NCBI GenBank assembly: GCA_036571765.1
Contig: BROE01000007.1
Coordinates: 372,001-436,000 of the forward strand
Direction of reading: 5' to 3'
Source: Plecoglossus altivelis
Taxonomy: Eukaryota; Chordata; Actinopteri; Osmeriformes; Plecoglossidae
DNA length: 64,000 bases
Positions 35,335-50,300 of the stretch are shown here, one piece after another. Below the pieces are notes generated by a model. That model did not search any database, was not told where the DNA came from, and saw only the letters and a list, made by a program, of their open reading frames with translations. Each line of letters starts with the position of its first letter. Position 1 is the first letter of the stretch. The translations under genes and the position numbers were made by a program.

Positions 35335-38300
35335 TTAAACTACCGCTGTATGACGGCGCCATGCCTTCCTCTTATGAGACTCTAAGGTTGTTTTCCGTAG
35401 TATTATGGTGGAAGAAAAGAGGGGATCTTTATCTGTCTGTCCAGCTGCAGAGTGGTAGACAGAGGGAGGTCTTATGGTCCAGAGAGTGCCAGGAGCCAAG
35501 GTCTGTGACAGTCTGTTGTTGGGAACTGTAACTGGGTGGACTGTGGCTTGCTGAGAAGCTATCACAGGGCTGCTCTGCTGTAACTGCTCTTTCACTGGGG
35601 ATCTTAGTAACTCAACTCTTTCTCCTCTTCTACTTTTTAATCTATCCTCATCCTTGCCAAATTCCATCTCTAGATTCATGGACACAGCCCTCACTCTTAT
35701 TCCTCTTTTTTTCCTATAACACACAGCCAGGGTCTGATAACACTGGGTCTGCGATGCTCTTTGAAGACTTGAAGCCTGGATGAGGCTAGGTAGTCTGAGA
35801 TGGGAGAGCCAGGAGGGGAAAACAGAGCTTGCTTTAGCCAGGCTTGGGACATTTAAGAGGGGCAGGGCAGTGAGCTCCTCTTGCGGCCTTATTTGTTTAG
35901 TGCTGGTGATGATGGTGGAGGACTGACAGTGAGAGTATGAGAAGCAATTAGGACAAGGCTGGGGGTTTTGAGTGAATAACCCCTCTTCATCCTGGGGCAC
36001 AACATGTCTTGCAGCTTTTTCTTTTTCTCCTTCCTCTTTCACCCCACTTCCTCTAAATAGGTATTGTTTACCCTCTATCCTCTTTTTACCATTGTTCACT
36101 TCTGTTTCCCCACTCTTTTCTGTTCTAGGAGGGTTCAGTCCTTCAGGCACATGCTGTTGCTCCTGGTCCTTTCCTTCCTCATCTTCCTTGTCCCCATAGT
36201 TGCTTGCTTTGATTGGCTCATGCTCAGAGTCCTCACCAGAGCTGCTGCCCATTGAATGGGTATTGGGATATTTCTTGTGTTTCCGGGTGGCTGTAAATAT
36301 GAGTGATGGAAGGACGTCTCTGACACTCAGGTTCTTATTGATGTCCAATGAGACCTTAAACACAGACCCTAGATCATACATGGTTGATTGCAGGATAGTC
36401 TATGAGCTGAAGATCAGGCAGATTAGACATGGATATCAATGATAATCATCCAGACAAAATACTTCCATCCATCATCAATCTACAACCATGGACTCCAGAT
36501 AAATTTATGGGTAGTCATAGTGCTTACCTTTGATTTAACTGAATTTCTGGTGGTGGAAACTGCATTAGAGTCAAGAAATAGAAGTTTACAATGTCAAGGT
36601 GATCATTGCGCGATAGCAAATCAAATAGAGTGAGGAAAATACATTTCATTTGTGAGGTCAAAGAGGTCACAAATGATGTATTTTCTGATATCCACATACT
36701 CAAAAGTACTGTACTCAAAAAGATACTGTCTGAGGATAGTACTTGAGGATGTTAGAATCCAGAAGAGAAATAAAATAATAGAAAAGTGAGAACAGTGACA
36801 GGAAAACACATACACGAAACAAAGAGATTGTCATGCTCCTACCGAAGAGATTGATCCACAGGTTCAGCTATAGTAGGAAATGTGTGCAAGAAGGTCCAGA
36901 AATATAGTCATTGTGAAACAACACGTTTACACCGGCAGAAATGAAATGGTGGAAATGGAGAAAGCACATATGTGCAATACTGTAGCATGTGCAGTAGTCC
37001 TTAATGTTATCATTAGCATGTGCAGTAGTCTTCAATGGTATCATTAGCATGTGCAATATCCTCTGGGTTCTCTGGGTCCAAACTCACCTGAGGTTAGCCC
37101 AAGTACACCTGTCCTACCGATGTTGGAAAGTAAGTGGTCAATATTTGGAACAGGTTGCATGTCTTCCTTATCCACTGGGGCCTACACACACATACATGCA
37201 AATGCAAGCACAGAAAAGATAGAGAGATTAGATTAAATATTTGTGAATATCAATACTCGGTGCCATGGATAGTCTCACTACTGTAGTCCATAAACTACTG
37301 TTCTCATTATTGTTGTGCAGGTGCCTTATGACACTACTGGGGTTAAGGCAGGATTGGTGCTAGACGTAAAGCTCCACCAAGGTTTTTGCAAGCTTGCTGC
37401 ATATAAGAAATGTGCAACACAATGCAAAATACAAACTATCCTTGCTCAACCCACTATATGCACAGCTCAGGGACATAATTTTGATAGCCTTTTTAGAGAC
37501 ATCAGAAGTTCATGTGAAATCCTTTCTCAATAATATGAACACATTTTTTTTGAGCTTCATGTCATATGTTTAGGACTGATGCTATTATGTTTGCTTCAAA
37601 CATAAGATGATCGGTAGGCCTACTATTTAGAAACCTTTTTTAGTTTTATAATCTTTTCTTAGCCTGCCTCCATTCTGTTGTGTTTGCCAACACCTGGACT
37701 TCTTTGTGCTGCTGCAGGGCACAGAAGAGCAAGCGGTCAAAGGATGTTGCTGGCACGCATCAGGTTGTGTTTTCATTAAAACTGCATCAACAACTACAAG
37801 CGTTGGTTAATAATGTTATAGGGATGCAGTGACAAATAAAGTAAATTGTTAAAACTCAAACTTGAGATTTTATTGGTCAACGTGCTCCAGTAAAAAGAGT
37901 CTAGTGATGCCGTTGGGTTAGGGTCAGGTTTACTGTCTACCTTCGATTCACTATCCTGTGCTCCAGCAGTGAAGAACCAGTCATGCTAGACAAAAAAAGA
38001 CAATTAGTTAGAAAATGTGATTATTTCATATCCAAAGTGCCTGAAGTGAGTTAGGAGGTTGAAAGTTCTTACATGTAGGATGAGTGTCTCAATGATCTTG
38101 TACCGGTCCGGCATATGGGTGACCATTTCAGTCATGTTATCCTCTGATGTTCTAACCAGAGTGGGACCAAACACTAGAGCCAGATTTCTAGGCTCCATCT
38201 AGGTTAGAGAATGACAAAATAAGGATGTGGGGGTGGGGAAATGGAGTAGAATGAAATTGTGTGCATAAATTGAGCTTTGCACAGTTAAGTATGACATTAC

Positions 38301-41300
38301 AGTCAGGAATGACAGAGAACTGTTATACCTTATTTTTGTCAGAATGATCAGCAACTGTTTTCAGATGGCCAACCAAAAACTTGAGAGTGTGGTGATAGTG
38401 ACTTGGTAGATCATAGATCTGACAGAAAGATGGATTGGAGAAGAATATAGATGAGGAAGATGTGGAATTACATGGGGAATCATAGCACATGGTCATAATT
38501 AATTGGGGGTAATGTAATGCATAATTTATATATATTTATAAAACATACAATGTACACGCAAACACACACACACACACACATATTTATATATATAATAGAA
38601 TAGCAATTATAACATGTTTTACCTACCAGTTTCCTCATGGTCTTAAGCCTGTCCTCTGCATCTTCCAGTCGATTGGCATTGATGAAGTTACTGTATTTGG
38701 CTAATCACAAAACTAGAGGTTAGCTATTCATCTCTGGAACTGAAAGCCTGGTGAACCAGTCATGATTTAAACAGTGATAAAGATGTATGTATGTATGTAT
38801 AAGTATGGTTGGCCAACCTATCAAAGTCACAAACATGATTTGCATATTCAATTTAAAACTATTACAGATACACATGACACAAAAGCACTCTTCTTGTAAG
38901 CTTACCATCCGTGAACAAGGGTTCTGGAAGTTTCCTGAAGAAGGACTTCAGAAGGCTACTTATGACATTCAGGTCCTGCCATCTCTGTGGAGGAAAGAAA
39001 TTAGATGCTGTTACCTCAGAGTGTCTAATCCCAAAACATATCAACCCAACAGATTACATAGATTTTTTGAAGACAGCAGGTATGAACTTGAATAAGACGT
39101 ATTTAAGATTTATTTACAAATTATTATTTATAAATTACTCAATGCGGCACACAATCACACTTGTCTAACCAGACCTCCTCAGTGGTGATGATCTCCATCC
39201 CCTTATTGAGTTGCTCCTGAAGGGTGGACACCATGGCATTGTTGCCTGGTACCCTGTAGATGCCGGTGTACTCTAAACCCATGGTTTCCACCAGACCACA
39301 GCACATCTCCACTATCAAAGGGACAAACTAAAGACAAACAGCAAGACAAGTGTTGTCAGTTCCTTGTTGTTTGTTGATTTCCCTATGTGTGAGTTTTCTG
39401 TCATGGTTCTGTTTTTCTAAAAGAAATACTATGGTTTTGATCCTGCCTGTCTGCTTTTCATTTTATTTGGGACATTTGCTTACCTCACCGAGACAATGGG
39501 AAACATTCTTGACTAACAATGAGTAAAAGCTTTGTAACTAACATTAGTAAACATGAATTGTATTGTCAGTAAGTGTTAATAAAACAGTGGTCACGCATAC
39601 ATTAAACATTTATGCAGTTGTGGAGGTAACAAATTAAAACTACTCACATCGCTGTAAGAAAATAGTTTTTAAGGGGTACTTGTACCTTTCTAAGTAATTT
39701 TTTAAGTCTGTAATTACATTTGCTCTTAAGAATAAATTAAAATAAGTTATCTACTTTGCTACTTTTAAAATAAAAATGTGTTAATGAAATTTGTATTAAT
39801 TATACTATTGGCTTGCACTCTTCAGCTATTGTTTTGGGAGCTGGTCAAATTTTCCGTGGGATGCTTGTGAATTTGGCTTCAGGATGATAAAGAACACCAT
39901 ATTACATTATACATTTGGATAAATAAACACCTTATTTAGATTTTACTTTGTTAGTTTTGGCCTGTAGCCTTCAACTTATCAACCAACTTCACTACACTGC
40001 TAACAGAAGGCCAGCCATGTGTTTTCCTCGATAAAAATGATATTCAATCATGGAGACATTTTAAAATAGAAATTCTGATGGTTGATTGTCAAGCCAACCT
40101 ATTTGTCAGTTGCTACTGCTAGTGTTTTTAAGAGCAATATAGACCAGACCTGTCATAGCAAACAAGCAGAAGGAACACAGAAACTCATGGGCTACATCAC
40201 AAACCAATGGAGACATTTGGGAAGATTGACAATGCATGAATCAATAAGGTAACACAACAAATAACTATTTTTTTATAGATCTCCTATTGTATTGAAAGGA
40301 TTTTTAGAAAATTCTTTAAATATCACCAGCTTAAAACTAACCAGTAGGCCTACTCTAAGTAGTTTTTGAGTTCTTAAGGGTAATTTGTACTTTTACTTAT
40401 GTAGTGTTAACACCTGTACTTGTAATTTATTATTATCTGAGCAATGTAACAGTATTTGTACTTAAGTACCCATTTCAGTACACTTTCCACCAATTAAGCT
40501 TTGCAGAAGTTCAATCAGGCAAGACCAATATCTGCACTCAGGCAAATCATATAATTTATTTCTCTTGCTCCACTGGTAGGGACGCTTTACTTTCTATTGG
40601 GCGTCATCCGGGTTCTGCATTGTCTAGTGCCGACGTCTATCAATTTAAGCTGTCAATCTTCATTGCCAGGTCAGCCTATCACTACAATCTTGTGTCTTTT
40701 TAAATTTGATTTTCTCCTTGTTTAGTTTGTCCATGCTATCAAGTATGCGACCCTCCACCTCCCCACCACCGCAAGGTGTCTTGTCTTTGCTTCATGTGAC
40801 TGGATCATCGGCTGCTGCCACCACCACCAGTGTCTGGACAGGCAGGCGCCCTTTGATCTATAATTTTCTTGGGGTCTAAGTCCAAACACTTATTATAAAT
40901 TTATATCCATGAATAAAATCACTTCACCATCCTAGATCTCCACTGATTTAGATGCATTAATGTATATGCATATGTATACTTTGTTAATCATTTACTTACA
41001 CTTAGTTATGGTATGACTAATTAATTACAATGACTATGGAATACTTGAGTTGAATGACCTTACATACCATCAACTTTTTTACCACTGGTTTCAGTGGTTT
41101 GTAAATCATAAATTGTGTATGACTTTGGTGTGGATGTGACTCCAGTCAGTTTACTTTGGCCAAAAGTTTACTGTTTCTTAGTTTCACAGTGACACAACCC
41201 ACCATGTTGTTGTGAGCAGGTTGACAGTCCTCCAGTCGCACTCCAAACACCTTGGGATTCTCTAACTTCTTTGTCTTCTTCATTATATTAATCCCCCATG

Positions 41301-44300
41301 GTGTTTTAATTTCATCTGAGCATAGGCAAACATATGTATACGGGCATACAAACAGACTTGTTACAAAAACACTGTTACTCTCCTGTTTTCTGCACAGTTC
41401 TATACCATAAAAGAACCTTAATAAAGTTACTCACCAGTTTTGGAAGAACGGTGCGAAGAAGTGTTGTCTATCTTGGTTAGGAGAAAAGGAGGCATCCGGC
41501 AATGGGTCTTGGGAGAGGCATCTGGCTTATTGACTGTTGGACTGTGTGTAGATTATTCTTTGTTGAATAAGGTCATTTTCTGCTCATTATAAGGTCATTA
41601 GTATATCATGCCCTTTTATGATTGGACAAAGCACAAAACTATTCCAATGATATGCCGCTATTTCTCATCACACCGTAACATATTAGGACAAAGAAACAGT
41701 CCAGTTCTCTAGTAAAGATAAAGTAACCTTTGTTTCCTGTGATCATTGAGTTTCTTGTTGATGAGAGCTTGTCTTGAGAAACCAAGTTCCTAAAAAGAAA
41801 TTCAAAACCAAATCAAAGTGTCCATTTCAAGAAAGTATTGCTAACTCACAAGTCAAGTAAATATATGTTATAATCATAAATAGTCTACCATTATCTCAAT
41901 TTAAAATGTAATTTAAAATAATTATAGGTCAGACTAACTTCATTGTCAGTCTTGCTGTTTTCCCGGATTACTCTGATCCAGCCCAGCATATCATCTCGGT
42001 CCACGGCTTGCAGCAGGTACTCACAAAAGTCCTGAGTGGTCAGCCTCAACGTGTGCTTACGCTTAGTTTCACTATAAGCAATGTCAATCAAACAGCCCCG
42101 AATACTGATTGGTGGGTTCTCCCCTTGTGTTTGGCTGAGGCCTGCCCATGCCCCATGAAGGACCGCCTCCCGTTTGTCTTTGTTGAGGAACAATGAATGG
42201 GAGCGCAGCACAGAAAAGACACGTTTCCATGGACGCATGCCTCCACCCACCTTCTGTAAATGGTTAGAAGAGAATAATAGCAAATTCAGGGGAACATCTT
42301 TAAAATTAGATGGCTAGCTTATACATTTGGTCTAAAATCAAATGTTTCTTTGGATGGATCATTGCTCTAACCTTTCAATATTGTAATCATGCCATTATTA
42401 TTGATAATTATGACAAAATACTCTGATGTTAATACATTTGACATCACTGTTAAATCTTGGTGAAATTGCTATTCATACAAAAATCCTTTTAACACACCAT
42501 GTGCTAATATATTTTCTCAACTGTTGTGACACACTGTTTATTTTAAAAGCATATATCCTAGCACACTTGAAAGCTATTAGTTTATTCTCAAAATAATGGG
42601 ATATTAATTGTATTAGTTTGTTCTAGTTCTTCAAATAGTGCCATAGCATGTGTTCCATGTGGGCCTATGGGGAAGAACATCAATTTAAATATATTGTAAT
42701 CATGTATAAGGACCTTCGTGAAGCATTTCAAGATTTTCTTTTCTAAATCTTTACCAGCAAGAAATTTCAGCAAAGTTAATATTTCAAACACAAAAAATAT
42801 TCATTTTCAGTAAAAGCAGTCAGAACTACAGTAACCACCAGCATCAAGCTAATGGTATTATGATGTTAGAACATCTACATTTCACGCCCATCTGAACCTG
42901 AGCCTTATCCTAGCAAGCAAAAGCACTGTCAAAAGAAAACAGACAAGTTGTATGGACAACAATCATTAACTCATTTTGAAGGGCTAGGTACAAGAAAGGG
43001 AAGGCATTTTCATGTGTTTCACTGACCAATCATCAAATGAAACCCCACTGAACATCTCTGGGAACATGTGAAAGAGGAAAATGCCCACTCTTGTATGGCT
43101 CCTCCACCCTGCCTGTATGGTTTATCCACCCTACCTGTATGGCTTCTCCACTCTTTATGATTTCATGCTTCAGTTTTACCTTCTTTCTTAAAATAAAAAT
43201 AAGTTTTGCTATGCATCATGACTCCTGTCATTCGGTGTATCACACGGACACGTCCACACTTTTACAGATCTGCATTACGGAGTCAAATAATAATGAATAA
43301 ACTTCATCGTACTTAACTTCTCAATAAATGCTACATTACAAAACATGTTTGTGTATGGGTAACTTTTCAATGTTCAACCTTTCCACCTTTCAGCCCCAGG
43401 TTTGTTAGAAAAAGCCTATCTGCCTGACTTCTCTTCGTGGGTGAATTCTCAACCCAGCTCCTCGACCATAGTGCTCACTGGTACAATTTCTGCATTTCCT
43501 TTCTCACAGGCCTACCAACCTGTCGCATGTAAGCTCTGCAGCTCTTTTAGAGAGCGGCTACCTGGTCTTAAGTCTTCTAATGCCCTCCCACATCACTCCC
43601 CTCCTGAGGTTTCTCCCAGGAACAGGTATAAAATACTGACCTATGCCTTCGCAACATCACAATGTTGTGAGGACGTTGTATAGAACACATTGCTTATGAC
43701 ACAGACTGTTCTTTGGCATAAACTACTGTAGTACTGTTAGAACTGTGCATCTTCATTTGATTCACTTGATTATTTGCCACTCTTGCTTTATAGACTTTTG
43801 TACCTTGGATAAAGGACTGCAAACTTTATATGTGTAGCTCAGAAGCATTTACCGTGTATGGTATGTATGCATCTAAAGGATGTGTGTATGTTTGAGTATT
43901 CCTCTCAATGATAGTGTTACCTTTCCCTTTTCAGTAAGGATCTGTTTGTAGTACAGCCAGCCCTCCTTGCGGACATTACTGAAAGTGATAGTGCCCAACT
44001 CAGAGGTGGAGTGGCGTTTGGACCGCACCTCCTCTGCAACTCGCAAACTCTCAAGAGACTGAAACACAGATAGCAATTTAGATACCGCAGCCACTTAGTC
44101 CGGGCCAGTCATTGATGGTGAAAGAAATACAACAAATTAAACTGCTTGTACAACTCACCCCATCAGTGAAAAAGCTCTTGACCCTTTTTGGTAGTCGTCT
44201 GACAAAAAGGTTGGGGTTAGTGCAAAAAAACTCCATAATGAAAATGAACATTAATTTTGTGCATAGGTATGTAGGTAGAAGAAACATAGTTGGTAATTAT

Positions 44301-47300
44301 TTCCAGCAACTTTATATCTGTTTTCATGAAGCTAAAGAGGGAAATCCTAAATTGAACTTACGAGAAGACATGCCCTTCTTCCCTGAAGTGATTGAGACCC
44401 TCGTCGCATGACTTGGATCGTTCAGTTGTGATGGCCAGCAAGTAGGAGGAACGGCGTCCCTTGATACTGCCTGATCAAAGATACAGATCATATTACGGGG
44501 ATTAGAGAGTCAAGCAGAGAGGGAGATAAGGCGTCACACAGATGTGAAATAAGAAATTATACATACAAAACCTGGCTAAGTGATACTGACACTAAATTGG
44601 GACAACCTTTTTCACTATTGCTGGTATTTTACTAGCCATTATGTTTTGCTGTAAAATTAAATAACAGATTTTACAAACTATGGAGCAGATTTGAACATTT
44701 ATATTAAAGTTAATACTGAAGGGTCAAAATTGTATATCTTCAATATACTTTGACTCGTTACCAAGTTCCCAACAGAAGACCTCTGTGTAGAAAGCATGAC
44801 AAACTTTTTCTGAAATATGACTGTGGTTTACACATGCCATAATACTGCTGTTTGTCTGAATGTTTGGTGAAGAAGGATTCTACATCATTGAACACTTTGT
44901 GGAAACTATGGGGGTGAAAGGAAACAAAGTAGACAGAAAGAAGACATCTGAAGGCAAACAAATCCGACTCATGTCGGATTTGCTTTGTGTCCAAAGGAAA
45001 GAAGGAAGTCCATATTTATCGCCATGATTTTGGAATTAGATAGTCAACAAGGAGATGTCTGTACAGTCGGCAGCTCTCTACATACATTTGGCATTATAAT
45101 GTCCAGAACTTTGCCTCTTTTTGAAGAACTCCACATGTCTGGGTGCTGCATCCAGATATTTGGTTTTCTAATGACTCTACACTTGGGTGACTGTAGAGGT
45201 CTGACGGTCAAGTTGTTTGTCTTTCAGTGATAAATATAAATGATTCACATTTAATGAATGTCCCCCCCTTAATATCAATTTCATTGAAGATTTAAGTTGT
45301 TTATTAGTGTTTATCTGTGGTCAATGGTAAAGCACTTCATGACATTGCTATAAGAAAAAAGCCGCCACGATGTAGTTTGATCCATCTATCCATAAATTTT
45401 CTTCTGCTTTTTTTAGGGCCGGGTCGCAGGGGGAGCAGTCTGAGCAGGGAGGCCCAGACTTCCTTCTCCACACACACCTGCTCCAGCTCTTTCACGGAGA
45501 TAGGGTCCCAGGCCAGCCGAGAGACATAGTCTCTCCAGCATGTCCTGGGTCTCCTCCGGGGCTACCTCCTGGAGGGACATGCCCGAAACACCTCTCGAGG
45601 GAGGCATTCAGGAGGCATCCAAAACAGATGCCTGAGCCACCTCAGCTGGCTCCTCTCAATGTGGATGAGCGGTGGCTCTTCTCCAAGCTCCTCCCATGTG
45701 ACCTAGCTCCTCACCCTATCTCTAAGGGAGCGCCAAGCCACCCTGCGGAGGAAACTAATTTTGACTACTTGTTTCCACGATCTTGTCCTTTTGGTCATCA
45801 CCCAAAGCTCATGATAGGTGAGAGTAGGAACGTAGATTGACCAGTAAACCAAGAGCTTTACCTTGCAGCTCAGCTCCTTCACCACAACTGTCTGATACAG
45901 AGACCACATCATCAGACACCCTCCCGCCCCTGGCTCAACTACAAATTCTGTCCACAAAAACAATGAACAGAACCGGTGACAAAGGGCAGCCCTTGTGGAG
46001 TCCAACATGCATCAGGAACATGAACCGGCAAAACAAACATAGCTCCTGCTCCAGCCATATGACCCTGAGCAAAGGGCCCCAGACCCCACACTCTCAGAAA
46101 AACCCCACATGACACCACGAGGGACACAATCGCATGCCTTCTCCAGATCCGCAAAGCACTTGTGGACTGGGTTAGGTAAACTTCCATGAACCTTCAAGTA
46201 CCCGATTGGGAGTATAAAGCTGGTCCAGTGTTCCATGACCAGGATGAAAACCACGCTGCTCCTCCTGGATCCGAGGTTCAACTATTGGCCAGTTTTCCTC
46301 TCTTGTACCCTGGTGTAGACCTTACCGGGCAGGCTGAGGAAAGTGATTCCTCTGTAGTTGGAACACACCCTCTGGTACCCCTTCTTAAGTAGGGGTACCA
46401 CTATCCCGGTATGCCAGTCCAGAGGTACTGTCCCAAGCCACCACGCAATGTTGCAGAGGCGTGTCAGCCAAGACAGCCCCACAACATCTAGAGACTTAAG
46501 ATACTCAGGAAAGATCTCATCCACCCCATGGGCCTTGTCACCGAGTAGCCCACCGACCACCTCAGTGACTTCAGCCTGGGTGATTGACGAGTCCGCCTCC
46601 GGGTCCCTAGCCTCTGCTTCCTCCTTGGAAGACATGACGGCGGGATTGAGGAGATCCTCAAAGTATTCCTTCCTCTGTCCAACAGCATCCCCAGTTGAGG
46701 TCAACAGCTCCCCACCCACATCGTAAATGGTGTTGGTGAGGCTTCTCCCTCCTGAGACGGCAAATGGTTTGCCAGAATATCCTTGAGGCCTTCCTATAGT
46801 CCTCCTCCATGGCCTCTACGAATTCCTCCTAGACCCATGTTTTTGCCTATGCAACCACCCAAACCGTGGTACGCTTGCCCCGCCGATACCCGTCAACTGT
46901 CTCAGGGGTCCCACAAGCAAACCAGGCTCGATACAACTCCTTCAGTTTGACAGCATCCCTTACTTTCAGTGTTGGAAGTAAGGGATTGCCGCCGAACCAG
47001 AGACCTTACGACCACAGTTCCAGTCTTCTGTATTGACAATGGAGGCCAAGAACATGGTCCACTCAGACTAATTTTCCCTAGTCTCATAGGCAAGTTGAAG
47101 ACCCTGCAGATAGAGGGCTCTTCAAGATGTACCCAACAGACCCTCACGATACACTTGGGCCTGGAAAGTCTGACCAGCTTCCTCCCCCGCCAATGGATCC
47201 AAGTCCGGACCAGGTGGCGATCGGTTGACAGCTCCGCCCCTCTTTTCACCTGAGTGTCCTAGGCAGAAGGTCAGAGGACACAACAAAAAAGTTTACCTCC

Positions 47301-50300
47301 GGCCTAGGGTGTCCTTGTGCCACATGCACTGATGGATGCCCTTGTGCTCGAGCGTGGTGTTTGTTATAGACAAACTGTGACTAGCACAGAAGACCAAAAA
47401 CAAAACACCACTGAGGTTTAAGATTGGGTGGGTCTGTTCTTCCCAATCACTCTTCTTCAGGTGTCACTGTCACGTGTGGGTGTTAAGGTCCCCCAGCAGA
47501 ACAATGGAGTCCCCGGTCGGTACACTGTCCAGTGTACCTCTCAGGGACTCCACGAAGGCTGTGTACTCTACACTGTTATGTTGGCTCGTAGGCACCTGCC
47601 CATGACCACCGGCCAAATTCACTGCACCAGCCCCTTATTGTCCTTCCTGTGGGTGGTGGACTTGCAGAAAGGTAGTCCCACATTGCCTTTTTTGGCTGTA
47701 CCCAGCGGCTTCTCATGGGCAAAGACCTGGCCACCAGGTGCTCGCCTGCAAGCACCCACTCCAGGACTGACTCTGGAGTGGGGCCCCAGTATCTTCAATC
47801 CCGGCGACGTAGCTGACCTTGTTGTTTCTGTCTTCATAAGGGGGGTCTGTGAACCATGCTTAGTCTGGTTAGTCACCTAGAACCTGTTTGCCTTGGGAGA
47901 CCCTACCAGGGGCATATTGCCCTTGGCAACATAGCTCCTACGATCATCATAGCCCTTTAATCCATCCACCATGTCAAGGTGGCATTTCAGGGAGGGGTTT
48001 GTGTCATTTGAAACTACACATTCACATGAATGTGAATCAGAACATGACATTAAGTAAATATGATCAAAAAGAGCATCTAAGATGTATGAATAGGACTGAG
48101 AAGCTTGAATCATACATGCTTTATTGTTAGTGTAGTGTAAAATCTTCTTAGTGCTATATTATTTTGGGGTTGTTTGAACTTCCTTTCTATCTTTCTTTGT
48201 CAAAGTGTAATTTACCACAAAAATGTATATGTTTTCGATAAAACAAATTGACTTTAGTGATAACAATATTGAGACTGAAGGGAGAAACTTTCAGATGTAA
48301 AGGGAATATTGGGGTAGAGTTTTGGCAACAATATGGTAAGGGAGGATAACTCACTCAAGTCCCTGGTGCGGAGTTGGACAGGGGAGGAGTTGGAGAGGAT
48401 GGGGGACACCGTATTAGAAGTGAGGAGGGTGGGCACAGAAGCGAGAACAGAGGGGCACTGGGCACTGGAGGACACCACACTGCAGGCAGGCACAAGGCAG
48501 GCACTGTCAGCATTAGGGCTTGTGGCCTCATCTGTTTGGGGTGGCAGTTCAAGGTCGAATATGAGAGAAGGTCAAACACTGTATGTGGTCATGAAAATAT
48601 ACTCACAAACAGCATCTAGAAAGTGATATGTAAAGCTGAAAGTAAATTTAAATGAACAGTATCCACAAGGAAAAATCTTGCGAACACTCATACACTGCAG
48701 GTGCTTTTCATGACACACACACATTCAACAGAGAGACACACACAACAGACAGAATGAGTACCAGAAGTGAAACACCAACAAAAGATGTGAAAGTTACAAG
48801 AGAGGAGGAGAAGTGGTACTCACCTATGAAAGGAAAAGAAGCCAGGGAGTTGTCAGAAGGCAGGTTACCATTGGCCTTTTGTAAACTATCCCCTGGCCTT
48901 GAGCCCTCAGAGACAGGAGAAGACAGTACTGCTAGAGGCTCAGCAGAGTCTACGCTGGCAGCATAACAGGGATGTTGTGGAGTGTGGGTGTGAATCTGAC
49001 AAGAAAACAGTGGCTTCCGCCGGAATATAATCTCTTTGTTGAATGCAAATGGTGAGAGGACTTCCCTTTCTTGTTCAAGTGGAGGCTTGTCTTCCTCAGT
49101 CAAAAAGAGCGCAGGAGTGGATCGGGGACGAGGTACAACCACCAACCCTTGTTCGCTGTCCGAGGGACTGGTTTGGTCACAAGGACTCCAGTTGAGATGA
49201 GAGCTGTACATGGGCTCCCCTAAAGAATGATATTGTTGTAAGACATTACCAGCTTTGGGAGGGCACAAGGGGCTGAAGCTTTTATAGTCTACTGATTCTT
49301 TCCCTTCTATTCTTCTGGTTTGTGATTCACCCATCTGTTGGTGCTGTCGCCCAACAGCTGAGACTGTGGCAGAAATAACCATCGATGATGTGACCGTAGT
49401 TTTAAAAATTTTCAGCTGGTTTCCTAAATCTTCTTGCCATTTTACCTCAACATCTTTTTTATCTGGTTGGGCAGTTTGTGAAACCCAGGCAGAGGTTTGG
49501 TTGCCATGGGGGGAGACCAATGCAGCAGCCTGAACTAGTGTGTCCACAGAGTGACCGTAGCTATTCTCACATTCAGCATATGCTGCTGACAGGCCCTCTG
49601 AGCAGGAACAACGTCCTGGTCTTGCCATGTCCCAGCCTTCCAGCCAATAGGAGTCATGTGAGGAGGAAGCTGCCTTCTGATGACATAGAAGAGTTTCTTG
49701 GGAAACTCTCCAGACTCTCTGATCAGCTGAGGAAGCAGAGCCAAGCGCCAGCCCCAGCTCAGCTAACTGATCTTGAGATATTCTTTGATGGCAAGAGGAC
49801 ATGTTGTCTGTTCCTTCTGCCTGGCTGTAGTACCAGTCCGACAGGGCCTGATGGCACCTGGCATCTGCTTGTGCACGTGAAGCTGGCAGACTAGCTTTAC
49901 ATGGCAGCACAGGAGGCAGTATTGCTGAAGCAATGGCAGCATTGTGGTTGGCAAAATGGAAATCCAGAGCACTTAGAGTTGATAATGAGCGACCATGATT
50001 ATGACCATAAGATGGCTTTTGTGCTGAGACAAATTGGGCACCATTCTTCTGCTTGTGCTCTTCAGGACTCCTGGGCCAGACAGAGGTCAATGTAGATGTG
50101 CTAGAGCAGTTATCTAGGGGGGATGCTTGGCTTACAGGGCGGCAGTGCCAGTTGTCCAGCAGGATGTGGGTGGGTGCGCCAATAGCAGGGATGGGCATGG
50201 ATCGAGAGTAACAGAGAGGTTGTGGTTCTGGGGGGTTCTGTGGCTTGCCTGAATATGGCTTGATCCCTTGTAGGCTGGCATCTTGAGAGTATGCCTGCAA

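Noticed and set aside
43402..43683. 93-codon frame (LEKAYLPDFSSW) as an extra exon or gene
   Set aside because: Wrong strand for arhgap23, no domain and no splice sites in phase.
49478..49894. 138-codon plus-strand frame
   Set aside because: Shadow of the large arhgap23 exon 48824-50294, which has correct splice sites and phase.
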